From: Lathyrus oleraceus
Lineage: Eukaryota > Streptophyta > Magnoliopsida > Fabales > Fabaceae
Direction of reading: 5' to 3'
NCBI RefSeq assembly: GCF_024323335.1
Contig: NC_066582.1
Location: forward strand, 185,226,973 to 185,290,972
DNA length: 64,000 bases
How positions within the stretch are numbered: the first letter of the stretch is position 1; every line of letters begins with the position of its first letter. The notes under the pieces were generated by a model. The model did no database searches. It saw only the letters and a program-made list of their open reading frames with translations, and was not told where the DNA came from. The position numbers and the translations under genes were made by a program. Shown one piece after another: positions 22,017-32,990 of this stretch.

Positions 22017-23108
22017 ATGTCTAATTGGTGTTTCTTCTATGTTGAATCCAAGCTAACTCACCGGTACAACACCCACGCCAATCATCTCAGAATTATGGAG
22101 CATCTAGAGCAAGAGAACAAAGAGCTGAAGGACGATATCGCCCGCCTGACTGCCATGATGGAGTCAGTTCTTGATGCTCAAAGTCAAGCTTCTCCAACGC
22201 CTGCAACTCCTCCTGCGAGGATAGTTATTTCAGAGGTGGCTACCTCTACCATGCCTGCTGCTACCACCCATTTTGCACCCACTATGCTTGTTGGATTCCC
22301 GTGGGGAATGTCGTCCAACTTTGTGCCTGAAGGCTTTACGCCTACATTTGCTTCCATGTCGGCATCTAGCCCGGTCATGTTCGTGCCACCTCCCGTTGTG
22401 CACACCTTACCTCGTGTAGAGGACACCATTTATCAATCCGAGTCATTTGAGGGTCCGGATGTCTACTATAAAATGGATGAAATGAAAGATCATTGGAGAA
22501 GTGGACCTTCCAGTCAAGACAGATCCTAGTGATTTTCAAATTACTTTTCAAGTAATGGATATCCGCCCGGCCTATAGCTATTTATTGAGAAGGCCATGGA
22601 TCCATGAAGCAGGAGTTGTGACATCTACTCTACACCAGAAGCTCAAATTTGTGAAGAATGGCAAGCTTGTCATTGTTGGTGGAGACAAAGCGCTCTTGGT
22701 GAGCCATCTGTCATCTTTTACGTATGTGGTAGCTAAGGAGGAGGTTGGAACTCTGTTCCAAGCCTTATCTATTGTTGAAGTAAAGAAAACTGGTGCACCC
22801 ATGTCTTCTTTCATAGATGCTCAGAGAGCTATTGAAGCTGGAAGTACAAATCAGTGGGGCCGAATGGTAGAAGTCTGCGAGAACAAGAACAGAGCATGAT
22901 TGGGATTCCAGCGAGGGACGTCTAATATCAAAGTTGAAGAAGTGAAACCGAGTTTCCGTAGCGAAGGGTTCATCCATGGTAATGAACAACACTCAGTTGC
23001 TGTGATTGAAGGCGGTGAAGATGAAGAAGGCGCCAACTTTGTGACGCATGGAAATACTTGCAATAATTGGGTTGCTGTTGATGTTCCTGTTATTGTCCAT
23101 CGCTCTAA
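22017..23108 (+). pseudogene. Ogre copy B gag-pro with 2.2-kb internal deletion
   Basis: The gag start matches the other copies (MSNWCFFY, LTHRYNTHAN, MEHLEQENKELKDDIARL). It runs to MDEMKD at about 22493 and then jumps to the end of the protease region (GEVDLPVKTDPSDF), out of frame. Compared with copy C (52545 to about 50290), gag core, zinc motif and protease active site, about 2.25 kb, are deleted. The linker (PWIHEAGVVTSTLHQKL) continues through a stop at about 22899 to the intron donor at 23109. Confidence 0.8.
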
Positions 23109-23364
23109 GTAATTCGTTTTTCATTTGTTTTAAGAAAAATCCTTCCCCTATTCCTAAGGGAGAAGTGAACATTGTTGGGCATTTTTCAAATTATTATCAA
23201 TAAAATGCAATTCTGTTCATCCACATCTATGATGTTTTTATTTTACTTTTTGCTTTTCTGAAAATGGTAATCACAAAAATCTTAAATAAATAGTAATTTT
23301 CCATTTGCATATTGTTTGGTCACAATTCACTCCTCTGAAATCAAAATATCAAATCATTATGCAG
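23109..23364 (+). other. Ogre intron, copy B (256 bp)
   Basis: Donor CGCTCTAA|GTAATTCG at 23109 and acceptor ATTATGCAG|GTTAG ending at 23364. Removal joins the linker in frame to KPIKYNDHTPYPNF. The in-frame TAA just inside the donor would end the unspliced protein. Confidence 0.8.
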
Positions 23365-23691
23365 GTTAGTTTCCAAACCCATTAAATATAATGATCATAC
23401 TCCCTATCCAAACTTTGATTTCCCTGTGTTTGAGGCTGAGGAAGAGATTGATGAAGAAGTATCTGATGAGTTATCTCATTTACTTGAGCATGAGGAAAAG
23501 GCCATTCAGCTATTTGAAGAGAAGATTGAGTTAGTCAACTTGGGTTCTGAAGATGATGTGAAGGAAGTCAAGATTGAGTCTCAAATGTGTCCTGAGGTTA
23601 AGAAGGGGTTAATTGATCTTCTTCGAGAGTATTCAGATGTGTTTTCTTGTTCCTATTAAGACATGCCTTGTTTAGATTCTAATATTGTAGA
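23365..23691 (+). pseudogene. Ogre copy B, start of pol exon
   Basis: About 105 codons of the acidic pre-RT region (EAEEEIDEEVSDELSHLLEH), equivalent to 49044-49416 of copy C and 20439-20868 of copy A. A stop lies near 23657. Similarity ends after LDSNIVE at about 23691, so RT and everything downstream are lost. Confidence 0.8.
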
Positions 23692-24331
23692 GTCACTCCT
23701 TTGGAAGCTTTTGGAGGATCCATGGATGGAGCTAAGGGCAGGTTGAGGTTTGTAGGGGATTTTCGTAGTGCTTTTGGGAGAGCTTATGGAAAAGTGATTC
23801 TGAATAAGTTGTTTACGTTTTAGATGAGAGAGTATTAAAAGTAGAGATAATGGGTTTTTTAAGAGGATTGTGTATGTAAGTGAAGGAATAAGAGTGGGTA
23901 ATAAAGGAGGGGAGGATTTCCAAGGAAGGTAGATGGAAGGATTGAAGATGAGAGAGATAAAAGAGTGTTGACTAAAGTGTAAAATAACTTTTAGCAATTA
24001 AAAAAAAAGGAAGTTGAACGATCATATAAAAAAAAGAAGTAAAATTTCCACTTGATAAACAGCAATTCCGGAAGCGAAAAGAAGTAAAATTTCTCTCAGG
24101 AAATCGATTTCCTGTAATAGGGTAATTGATTTCCGCTTAAAATTTTTGCCAAAAACAAAAGACAAAAGCTATGGCACATGAATTTAAACACACATAAGCA
24201 CATGTAAGGGCACATAACTCATAGATAGCAAGTTTAGGCATATGATCATAAAATTTCATATATTCTCATATTATAACATAGTATCACAAATAATAAAATA
24301 AAATAAAGCATATAGATACGTGTACCGTCCA
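23692..24331. other. Unassigned 640-bp AT-rich segment
   Basis: It lies between truncated Ogre B and the pol end of copia D. A minus-strand open frame of 113 codons (23656-23997) is rich in Pro, Ser and Leu but has no recognised domain and partly overlaps Ogre sequence. An 18-bp perfect palindrome lies at 24097-24114. It may be a 3' region of copia D or separate DNA. No LTR terminus was found. Confidence 0.4.
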
Positions 24332-27300
24332 TCATATGTCTTTTTCATCCAAGATTCCCAATTCTCTTCGAATTTTGTAGAACGGTTCTCGTGCCAACAG
24401 TTTTGTGAAAATGTCGGCGAGTTGATTATGAGTATCCACAAATGTAACTTCAACATCTCCTTGAAGCACGCGATCTCGGAGAAAATGATGTCAAATGTCA
24501 ATATGTTTGTTTCTTGAGTGCATGATCGGATTCTTTGTAATATTTATCGCACTTGCATTGTCACTCATAGAGGAATGCATCCAAGATTGAGTCCATAATC
24601 ACGAAGTTGTTGCTTAAGCCACAATATTTGAGCACAACAGCTACCTGTTGCTATGTATTCCACTTGGACAGTGCTGAGAGAAACACATGCTTGTTTCTTG
24701 CAAGCCCGTGATACTAATGCATTTCCAAGAATGTGACATGTACCACTAGTGCTCTTTCTATCAGTTTTACTTCGTGCATAATCATCATCAGGATAACCAA
24801 CTAAATTGTAAATACTACCTTTAGAATACCATAGATGAACGTTTGTTGTCCCTTTGAGATACTTCATGATCCTTTTAACGACGATGAGATGCGATTCTTT
24901 TGGATTTTCTTGAAATCGAGCACGTAGAAAAACACTAAACATTATGTCAGGACGGCTTGCCGTCAAATATAACAATGAGCCAATCATACCTAGATACTTT
25001 GTGATATCAATTGAGACACCCGATTCATCTTGATCAACATAAGTTCTGGATCCTGTTGGAGTAGACATAGCCTTGCAGTTATCCATGTTGAATCTCTTCA
25101 ATAATTCTTGGCAGTACTTGGATTGGTTGATGAAGATTCCATCCTTTAGTTTCTTAATCTGAAGTTCGAGAAAATAGTTCATCTTACCCATCATGGACAT
25201 TTGGATTCTCCTTGCATCATTTGATGAAAATTCTTCATATGTTTATTTGTGTGATGAGCCGAGTATGATGTCGTCAACGTAGACTTGAACCAATAAAGTG
25301 TTACCATTTATTTTCTTAATAAACAAGGTCTTGTTAACTTTACCTTTCTAAAATCCCTATTCACAAAGAAAGTTGCTGAGACGATCATACCATGCTCTTG
25401 GTGCTTGCTTTAGGCCATAAAGAGCTTTCCTCAACTTGAATACATGTGAAGGATTCTTGAAGTCTTCAAATCCCGGGGTTTGTTTGACATAGACTTCTTC
25501 ATTGATGTAGCCATTCAAGAAGGCGCTCTTGACATCCATTTGGAATTACTGAAAATTCAATGAACATGCATAAGCAAGTAATAGACGGATAACTTCTAAC
25601 TTTGCAACCGGAGTGAATGTTTCTTCAAAAATCAATTCCTTCCTCTTGATTATATCCTTGGGCCACCAACCTTGCTTTGTTTCGAACAATTATACCATTC
25701 TCATCAAGCTTGTTCTTAAACACCCATCTGGTACCTATGATGTGTTCACCACTTGGCCTAGGGACAAGTTCCCACACTTGATTCCTTTCAAATTGGTTTA
25801 ACTCTTCTTGCATAGAAACTATCCATTGGTCATCTCCTAAGGCTTCATCAACTTTGGAAGGTTCAATTTGTGAAACAAACGCCATATTCAAGCATGCATA
25901 TTTGAGATTTAATCTTGGTGCAACGCCTTGATTAATATCACCAATGACTTTATCAACTGGATTATCTCTATGAGTTCTCCATTCTTTAGGTAGATCATTG
26001 GCATTTTACTCTTGTTGAATTTATTATTCATGATGTTCCATTTGATGGTCATTGATGCCGTTGAAAGTATCTTCTTGAGGAGCATCTACATTATCATCAT
26101 CATCATCACACAAAATAATATCCTCCTTGGAGGGGTTAGTTTCATCAAAGGTAACATGCATATATTCTTCAATTTTAAAGTTCTTTTATTATATATTATA
26201 TAATCTTTACTAGTGAGAGAATATCCAAGAAATATACCTTCGTCGAACTTACCTAGATTGTCTTTGTCATTATTGAGGATAAAGCATTTGCATCCAAATA
26301 TATGAAAGTGAGGTATGTTTGGTTTCCTTCCTTTGAAGAGTTCATAAGGAGTATTATTCAAGATAGGTCTAATAATGATTCTATTACTTACATAGCATGA
26401 CGTGCTTACCGCATCCGCCCAAAAATACTTTGGAAGATTTGAGTCGCTAAGCATTGTTCTTGCAAGTTCCACAAGTGACTTATTATTTCTCTCCACCACT
26501 CCATTTTGTTGAGGAGTCCTTGGTGCCGAGAAATTATGAAATATTCCATGTTCTTCGCAAAACTCTTCGAAGAAGTAATTTTGGAATTCTCCACCATGGT
26601 CGCTTCTTATGGAGGCAATAGTTAGAGATTTCTCATTTTTAATTTGGTTTGCATATTTATTGAACGCCTCGAATGCATCACTTTTCTGCACTAAGAAGAA
26701 TTTCCAAGTGTATCTAGAGAAATCATCAACAATAACTAAAACATATACATTACCTCCGAAGCTTCTTATTCTTGATAGATCAAATAAGTCAATATACAAC
26801 AATTGTAATGGCCATGTAGTGGATACCACATTCTTTGATGTGAAAGTTGATTTGGTTTGTTTTTCCTTTTGACATGCATCACATAATCTATCTTTGATGA
26901 ATTTTATCTTAGGCAATCCAATAACAAGGTCATGCTTTATAAATTTATTCAAATGTTCCATATGAATATGAGTGAAGCTTTTATGCCAAAGCCATGACTC
27001 ATTAACATTTTCCATAAGACATTTTACCTCCAAAGACAATCATCAAGGGAAATCATAAATATATTATTAAATCTCGTACCTTTGAGTTTTACCTCATGTG
27101 TGACTTCATCTACAATCAAACACTCATCCTTAGTGAACTAGATTTTGAAGCCTTTGTCACAAAGTTGGCTAATACTTAGAAGCTTGTGCTTTAGTCCTTC
27201 GACATAAAGAACATCTTCAATGTATGTGAAAGGTTGTGCTCCAACTTTGCCTATACCAATAATTCTCCCTTTGTTGTTATCACCATATGTGACATAACCC

Positions 27301-27687
27301 TTGGCCTTTAATGCTAGATTTGAAAATTTGTTAAGATCTCCCGTCATATGCTTGGAGCAACCACTATCAAGATACCAAAGATTTGATGTGGTTTTCAAAC
27401 ATACCTACAAAACAAATTAAGTTTTGTTAGGTACCCAAATTGCTTTGGGTCCTTCATAATTAGTGCCTTTCTTCACCCACATATAATTCCCACTTGCTAT
27501 GCTAAAATTTCTAACATAGCATGCATTAGGTGTATGGCCAATTATTCTGCAATAAAAACAAGTAGGTCCAAAATAGATTTTATATCTAGGAAAATAAGAT
27601 TTCTTTTTAGAAAATCTTTTTCTTTTAGGATAGTGATGAATATCTTTTGGCTTGTTTACTTTCTCTTTGGTTGGTCGGTCATTAGTT
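24332..27687 (-). pseudogene. Copia element D (SIRE-like) gag-pol, truncated both ends
   Basis: Minus strand. A zinc knuckle (CFYCRIIGHTPNAC, near 27550) is followed by protease (DSGCSKHMTG, near 27365) and gag-pre-integrase/integrase (27039-26086, with VDDFSRYTW, RSDHGGEF and NGVVERNNKS). Then come RT (25891 to about 25200, with [17 protein letters not shown] and YVDD near 25280) and RNase H to LADIFTKLLARE, ending at a TGA 24332-24334. At least four frameshifts and several stops separate these blocks. The usual RNase H acidic motif reads PDDDYARS and the STAEAEY motif reads STVQVEY, so catalytic residues are damaged. No LTR or envelope-like ORF remains. The element breaks into Ogre LTR at about 27687. 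Confidence 0.85.
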
Positions 27688-29434
27688 TTAACTCCTTCAT
27701 GCCAAATCTAAATGAGGTCAAATTTGTGACCAAATTGAAGAGGTTTTAAAGAGCTACAACTTTGATGAAGGAACTTTTCTCATTTGAAGTCCATAGAAAA
27801 AGTTATTCAAGGTGGAATAAGTGAACATTTGACTTGGGACTTAGAAAATTTTCAAATATGTTTGATTTCCCAAACTTCCACCTCAAAATTCATCATGATC
27901 CAAGCTTCAAATGAAAAAGTGTTCAACATGAAAGTTGTTCCCCTTGATCTCACCTTTCCAAAATTCCAAGATCATATCATTTGGCCAAAGTATGAGGGAC
28001 TTGCACATGGGTGAAACATGAAGAACCATTTGGATGATTTCCATTTCCACTTTTCATACACGATTGCATGGCTTTCCAACATAAATTCAGCATGATTCAC
28101 ACTCAATTTTGGACCTAATTGCATCACCTGATGGGCCTATCACACGCCCATGAAAGCATGCAAGGATAATTTCACAAAATTGCCAAATTTGGAAGTGTGT
28201 AGAAATCAATCTCACGACCTATAAATAAGACCCTCATTGCTCAGAATTAAAGGGCTCATGCCCAAGCTTTGAACCTCCAATCCCAAACCCTCGCCATTGA
28301 AGGATAAGCTTGAAGATTTTCTTTGGAAATGGAGTTTCAAATCTCCACCTGTTTTTAGATTGAAACTCCAAGAGTCCATACCTTTCATTGATTCTAATCA
28401 CTTCCAACAAGCATTCGAAGCAAGGCCAAGCATAATTGAAAGCAAGATCGTGTCAATCTGAAGCTCCATTGAAGGTGAATTTTCAGAATTTTCATCTCTT
28501 CGATTCTCCCTCAATTCTTCACCATTCTTGTTGATTTTTGGCTGTCTGAAGTCCTATCAATGTAGGCAAGAAGATTGAGTTGCTTTGAGGTCAAATTGAA
28601 GCCACTTAGTTCATTATCCTCAAAATTCAAATCCCTGCATCTTTTTATATACATGGAATTGGAGAAAATTGAGGTCATATTCGTGCTCCTGAGCATTTTT
28701 CCTTCAAATTAGTGTATTCAATTTTCATTTTCCATTGAGTTGAGCTTGGACAAGGCCGGTGGTGCTCATCGGAGAAGATGACCGGAGCTAGGGCTCTGGT
28801 GGTGTGTTGGCTTGTCCAGGACCATCTGATCTGAGTCTCATGTTCTAATCTCACGCGTCCATTATGATTACCATGCTTGCATTGTAGTTGACTCGTGTAC
28901 ATGTGGAATGCGTGCTCCTGGCCATCTAATTTGCCACCTCAATTAATGAGGGAGGTCATATGACCCTTGTTTTTTTATTTTTCTGATTTTCCATTTAATC
29001 CTTTTATTTTGATTAATTCATATTAATTTCATTTTTAATCCGAAAAATATGGGACTTTCACCAAAAAAAATCAAATATTTAATCCAAGTCCAAAGGTCTT
29101 GTCAAACACAAAAGTATAATCAATGAATTCTTTTTCTCATCCCCACACTCTATTTATTGCAAACATCTTTATACCAAAAACACATACACACATAAAAAAG
29201 GTATTCCTAGGAGTACCTAGGACACTTTGGGTGCTAGCACCTTCCCTCTGTGTAACCAACCCCCTTACCTGTAATCTCTGGAATTTTATTAGTTTTGATT
29301 TGAAAACTTCTTATCTTTGGATTTTGTTCGTACTTTTCCCATTTCCTTTGGAAACAATAAAAGTGTGGTGGCGACTCTGGTTTTATTGACGTTAAGTTTG
29401 TTCATAGCTTAATGGTCACGAATTTACCGCTACA
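27688..29434 (+). mobile_element. Ogre LTR, plus strand, 5' truncated and with internal deletion
   Basis: It ends GAATTTACCGCTACA at 29434, the LTR 3' terminus, and no primer-binding site follows, so it is a 3' or solo LTR. It starts within U3 at about 27688 against copia D. About 2 kb of R/U5 is missing at about 29075-29085, where 'tttcaccaaaaaaaatcaaat' jumps to 'ccaaaggtcttgtcaaac'. The right flank is minus-strand gag of Ogre E, so this LTR inserted into E. Confidence 0.85.
28219..28227 (+). promoter_or_regulatory. LTR TATA box
   Basis: CTATAAATA followed by AGACCCTC, the same context as the plus-strand LTR at 55939-55947. Confidence 0.6.
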
Positions 29435-30377
29435 ATCTCTTTCTCTTCTAATGGAGGATTAATCTGAGTAGCAAGTTCACTCCACCTCTATGCATACTCT
29501 TTAAACGTCTCCTTATCCTTCTGAGACATAGACTTCAGTTGGTCTCTATCAGGCGCCATATCAACGTTGTATTTGTACTTCTTAACAAAAGCTTCACCCA
29601 AATCTTTGAAAGTACGGATACTTGCATTGTCTAGCCCCATATACCATCTCAGAGCAGCACCAGTCAAACTGTCTTGAAAGTAGTGAATTAGCAACTGATC
29701 ATTATCAGTTTGAGTTGACATCTTTCTGGCGTACATAACAAGGTGTCTTAGTGGACAAGTGTTTCCCTTATATTTTTCAAAGTCAGGGACTTTGAACTTT
29801 ATGGGGATCTTCACATTTGGTACTAAGCAGAGTTCAACATCACTCTTACCAAACAAGTCATTTCCTCTCAACGTCTTCAACTCCTTTCGCAGCTCAAGGA
29901 ACTGATCCTTCATTTCATCCATCTTCTCATAAATGTTTGTACCCTCAGATGGCTCAGAATGGTAGATGATGTCCTCAACACGAGGTAATGTATGAACAAA
30001 CGGAGGAGGTACAGACATGACCAAGCTAGATGTCTGCATAGAGACAAAGGTAGGTGCAAACCCTTCAGGCACAAAATTTGGTGGCATTCCTCACGGGAAT
30101 CCAGCAGGCACGAAAGGAGCTGATTCGCTGGCAGTAATAGGAACAGTCGAGGTAGCAACCTCAGAAATAATAGTCCTTTGGGGAGGAGTTGCAGGAGTTG
30201 GTGAAGACTGATTCTGCGCAGCAAGACGGACTCCATCATAGCAGTCAACACTGTAATCTCATCCTTCAACTCTTTATTCTCTTGTTCCAAATGTTCCATG
30301 ATCTTGGGTTGATTGGCACGAGTGTTGTATCGGTGAGTCAACCTTGCTGAAGCATAGAAGAATAACCAATAAGACAT
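29435..30377 (-). pseudogene. Ogre copy E gag, truncated
   Basis: Starts MSYWLFFYASARLTHRYNTRAN at 30377, 219 bp after ORF1. It has an early coiled-coil-like stretch (MEHLEQENKELKDEI), then a frameshift near 30215 after MMESVL. In the next frame the gag domain reads YKGNTCPLRHLVMYARKM, LLIHYFQDSLTGAALRWYMGL and FKDLGEAFVKKYKYN, ending in RWSELATQINPPLEEKE at 29435 where the foreign LTR begins. Stops lie at about 30091 and 29488. The protein would form the capsid in a live element. Confidence 0.85.
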
Positions 30378-30595
30378 CTAGCAGAAGAAAACCTGCTTAT
30401 GCAAATGATGCATGAAATGCAATGTTTTTGTTTATTTTTAATTTCGAGGAACATATTGTTTTATTTGCAAATATATAATAACAATAATAACAACTTGATT
30501 GACCATAAAATCTCTTTTGTTTATAAAATTTGGAAGGATTAGTCTAAGTATAATTTAAGAAACCAAAGTACAAATACAAGAGTAGAGGAAACTAA

Positions 30596-32107
30596 TCATC
30601 TTAAGGATCCCCTAATAATAGTGTCAGATGATCTGGCAGCTGGCGCGTACTTCCTTAGGATGCGTCAAATCTCGGACTCGAAAGATGTCTTCATCTGAGC
30701 CTTCTTAAGGACAAGCTGATCAACAATCTTCTTCCAAGCACCAGAAGGTTGATGCATACTAGAGGAAGGTGGACCCTCTGGCTCTCTTTGTCTCTTAACT
30801 GCTCGATCTTCAAGAAGTTCAATAAGTGCATCATTGTCTTTTGACTCAGGCTGCAACTCCTCATGCTTTCGGCTCAAAGCATGGAACCGCTCTTCCGATA
30901 TGTCCTTCTCTTGTTTCATCTTGGCGAGTGCGTCTTCCAACTCCTCTACATCTTGTTTAAGGAGAGTTGATGGCTCATCCACAACCAAAGACATAGGGCT
31001 TTCACAAGCATATGACATCTTCAACTCCAAAGCTCTCTTCTTCATCCAAGTAGTGTAAACTTCTAAAGCTACACAGTTTCACAGACCAAGCTCGGATCTT
31101 CCTTTCCTATGCATCTTATTCCAAGAATATATCATATTTTGTTTCAAATGTTAGGGATCTTTAGCCTCTTGATAAAAAAGACCTTCTAACTGAGTGTTAT
31201 TAGGTTTGTCTCTCAAGGGGAACCCAAGTTGACAATGAGCCAAAGCAGGGTTGTAGTTAATTCCTCTTTGTGTACGAATGAGAGGCACATTAGAGAATTC
31301 ACCACAACTATCAATAATATTCACACTACTCAATGCAGTATCATACCAAATAATATCATAAATAGTGAGAGACATAAGTCTCTGGGACCACCGTAGACAT
31401 TGCTTTTTCTCCATAAAAGCAGGCGTCTGAGGTAAGTGCGAAATAAACCACTTATACAGAAGAGGAACACGTCACACAATAGTCCCACCACCTTTAGAAT
31501 TCCTCAAATACAAAGAAAAATACATATCACCCAACATAGTAGGTACATGATTCCCAATCAAAAAGACTCTAATGGAGTTAACATCAATAAAACCGTCAAT
31601 GTTAGGGAACAAAGCCAAACCATAGATGAGCAATACAAAGATGGCTTCAAAAGTGTCCATACTACCAGCTTGAGCAAAGACAATAGCTTTTCCAATGAGA
31701 AACTTATAAGTCAACCCAAACATTCCTCCTTTCTTCACCCAATGAGTCTCAATCTCAGACTTCATCATATGAAGAGCTTCAACTATGATATGAGATCTGG
31801 GAATCTCCTCCAATCCACTAAAAGGCACCTTATTAGAAACGGGTATTCCCAAGAGATGGGCATACTCTTCTAAGGTAGGTGTAAGATGATAATCGGGAAA
31901 AGTGAAGCAATGGTAGAGCGGATCATAGAATTGAACCAACACGTTCAAGAGCCCTTCAACCAACTTAGCAGATAATACAGACAAAAGCTTCCCATGACAC
32001 TGCTTGAAGTCCAAGGGATCTAATACAAAGGATTGCAACTTCCTTAGCTCTTTCAAATCAGGACATCTAAAACTGTACTTCTTAATGTTCCTTCGTCGAT
32101 AATCCAT
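30596..32107 (-). pseudogene. Ogre copy E ORF1 (unknown function)
   Basis: A single 504-codon frame from ATG 32107 to TGA 30596-30598, broken by four in-frame stops near 31472, 31151, 31067 and 30665 but without frameshift. The N-terminal half (LKELRKLQSFVLDPLDFKQ, TLEEYAHLLGIP) resembles the plant mobile/aminotransferase-like family found in Ogre ORF1. The C-terminal third is coiled-coil (VEELEDALAKMKQEKDI) with a basic patch (AVKRQRE). The stop at 31067 looks like CCGCGC decayed to CTGTGA, as judged from copy B, which is consistent with deamination of methylated cytosine. ORF1 is an extra 5' gene characteristic of Ogre; its biochemical role is not known. Confidence 0.8.
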
Positions 32108-32963
32108 GGTTTGAAAGTATTTGCAAATAAGACCTCAGTTCCTTGAAATTTAGTTTTCTGTGATGAATGTTATGATGCGCATGTATGCATGAATGCAATA
32201 ATCACAAACAGGGGATCACACACAAGGCAATCACAAATAAATGTCAAGGGATGGATTAAGTCATCACCAAGATCAATCATCCATTTTGGTGGATTATGGT
32301 TTTCACCTTATCAACACCCAAGTTCCATTGATATTGACAAGACTTGATCGGATCAACCAAAAATCAAAGGGTTTATTGCGAGACACGAGCATGGAGTTAG
32401 GTTAAGAACCATCCCAAAGGAGTTTACTAAGGATAAAATCTGTAGATCGTGTTCTAAAAAGTTCCCCGAGTCTTAATTCCATCTATCGAATATTACAGGT
32501 TAGGATGACTGACTCATCAACCCATAATATTCTCAAGAGAAACTCGTCTGAGTGTAGTATCGTGTAACAACTATTATCAGGTCTACACCTAAACAGTCTT
32601 CGCACTACGTCCTAAATAGGCCAAGTTGGGTTAAATGTTCTATAGTCTTCAGCTTCTCAGACCCCAAATCAGAGAAAGTAACGCCTAACCACAAATAACT
32701 TGTGTGACATTAGTAACTCCAAAAGGGTCTCCACTGAGTAGATGGGTCTCAAACCAACATGTTAAGGACTATTCCACACAAGTTGAACATGACTATACCA
32801 TCCTCCTATCTTAATTGCACTCAAGTTCGGGTTAGAACTTATCTCACCACTCAGAGATCACCAAGCACAACAAGCAGATTATATCACACAAACAAATATA
32901 CAAACATCAAATATACAATTATATACACATATAAAAAAGTAGGCTAAACACACTCAGGACTAC

Positions 32964-32981
32964 TCCTCAGCAGAGTCGCCA
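32964..32981 (-). other. Primer-binding site of Ogre copy E
   Basis: Minus strand TGGCGACTCTGCTGAGGA starts 9 bases after the LTR end (spacer AAAATTAAG). It ends in the CCA complement expected of a tRNA 3' end; Ogre is reported to use a tRNA-Arg primer. This fixes the orientation and the 5' LTR identity of 32991-37683. Confidence 0.8.
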
Positions 32982-32990
32982 CTTAATTTT

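Noticed and set aside
23656..23997. 113-codon minus-strand frame
   Set aside because: Composition-driven Pro/Leu/Ser frame, part of which is antisense to Ogre B; no domain or start context.
31436..31873. 145-codon plus-strand frame
   Set aside because: Antisense shadow of Ogre ORF1.
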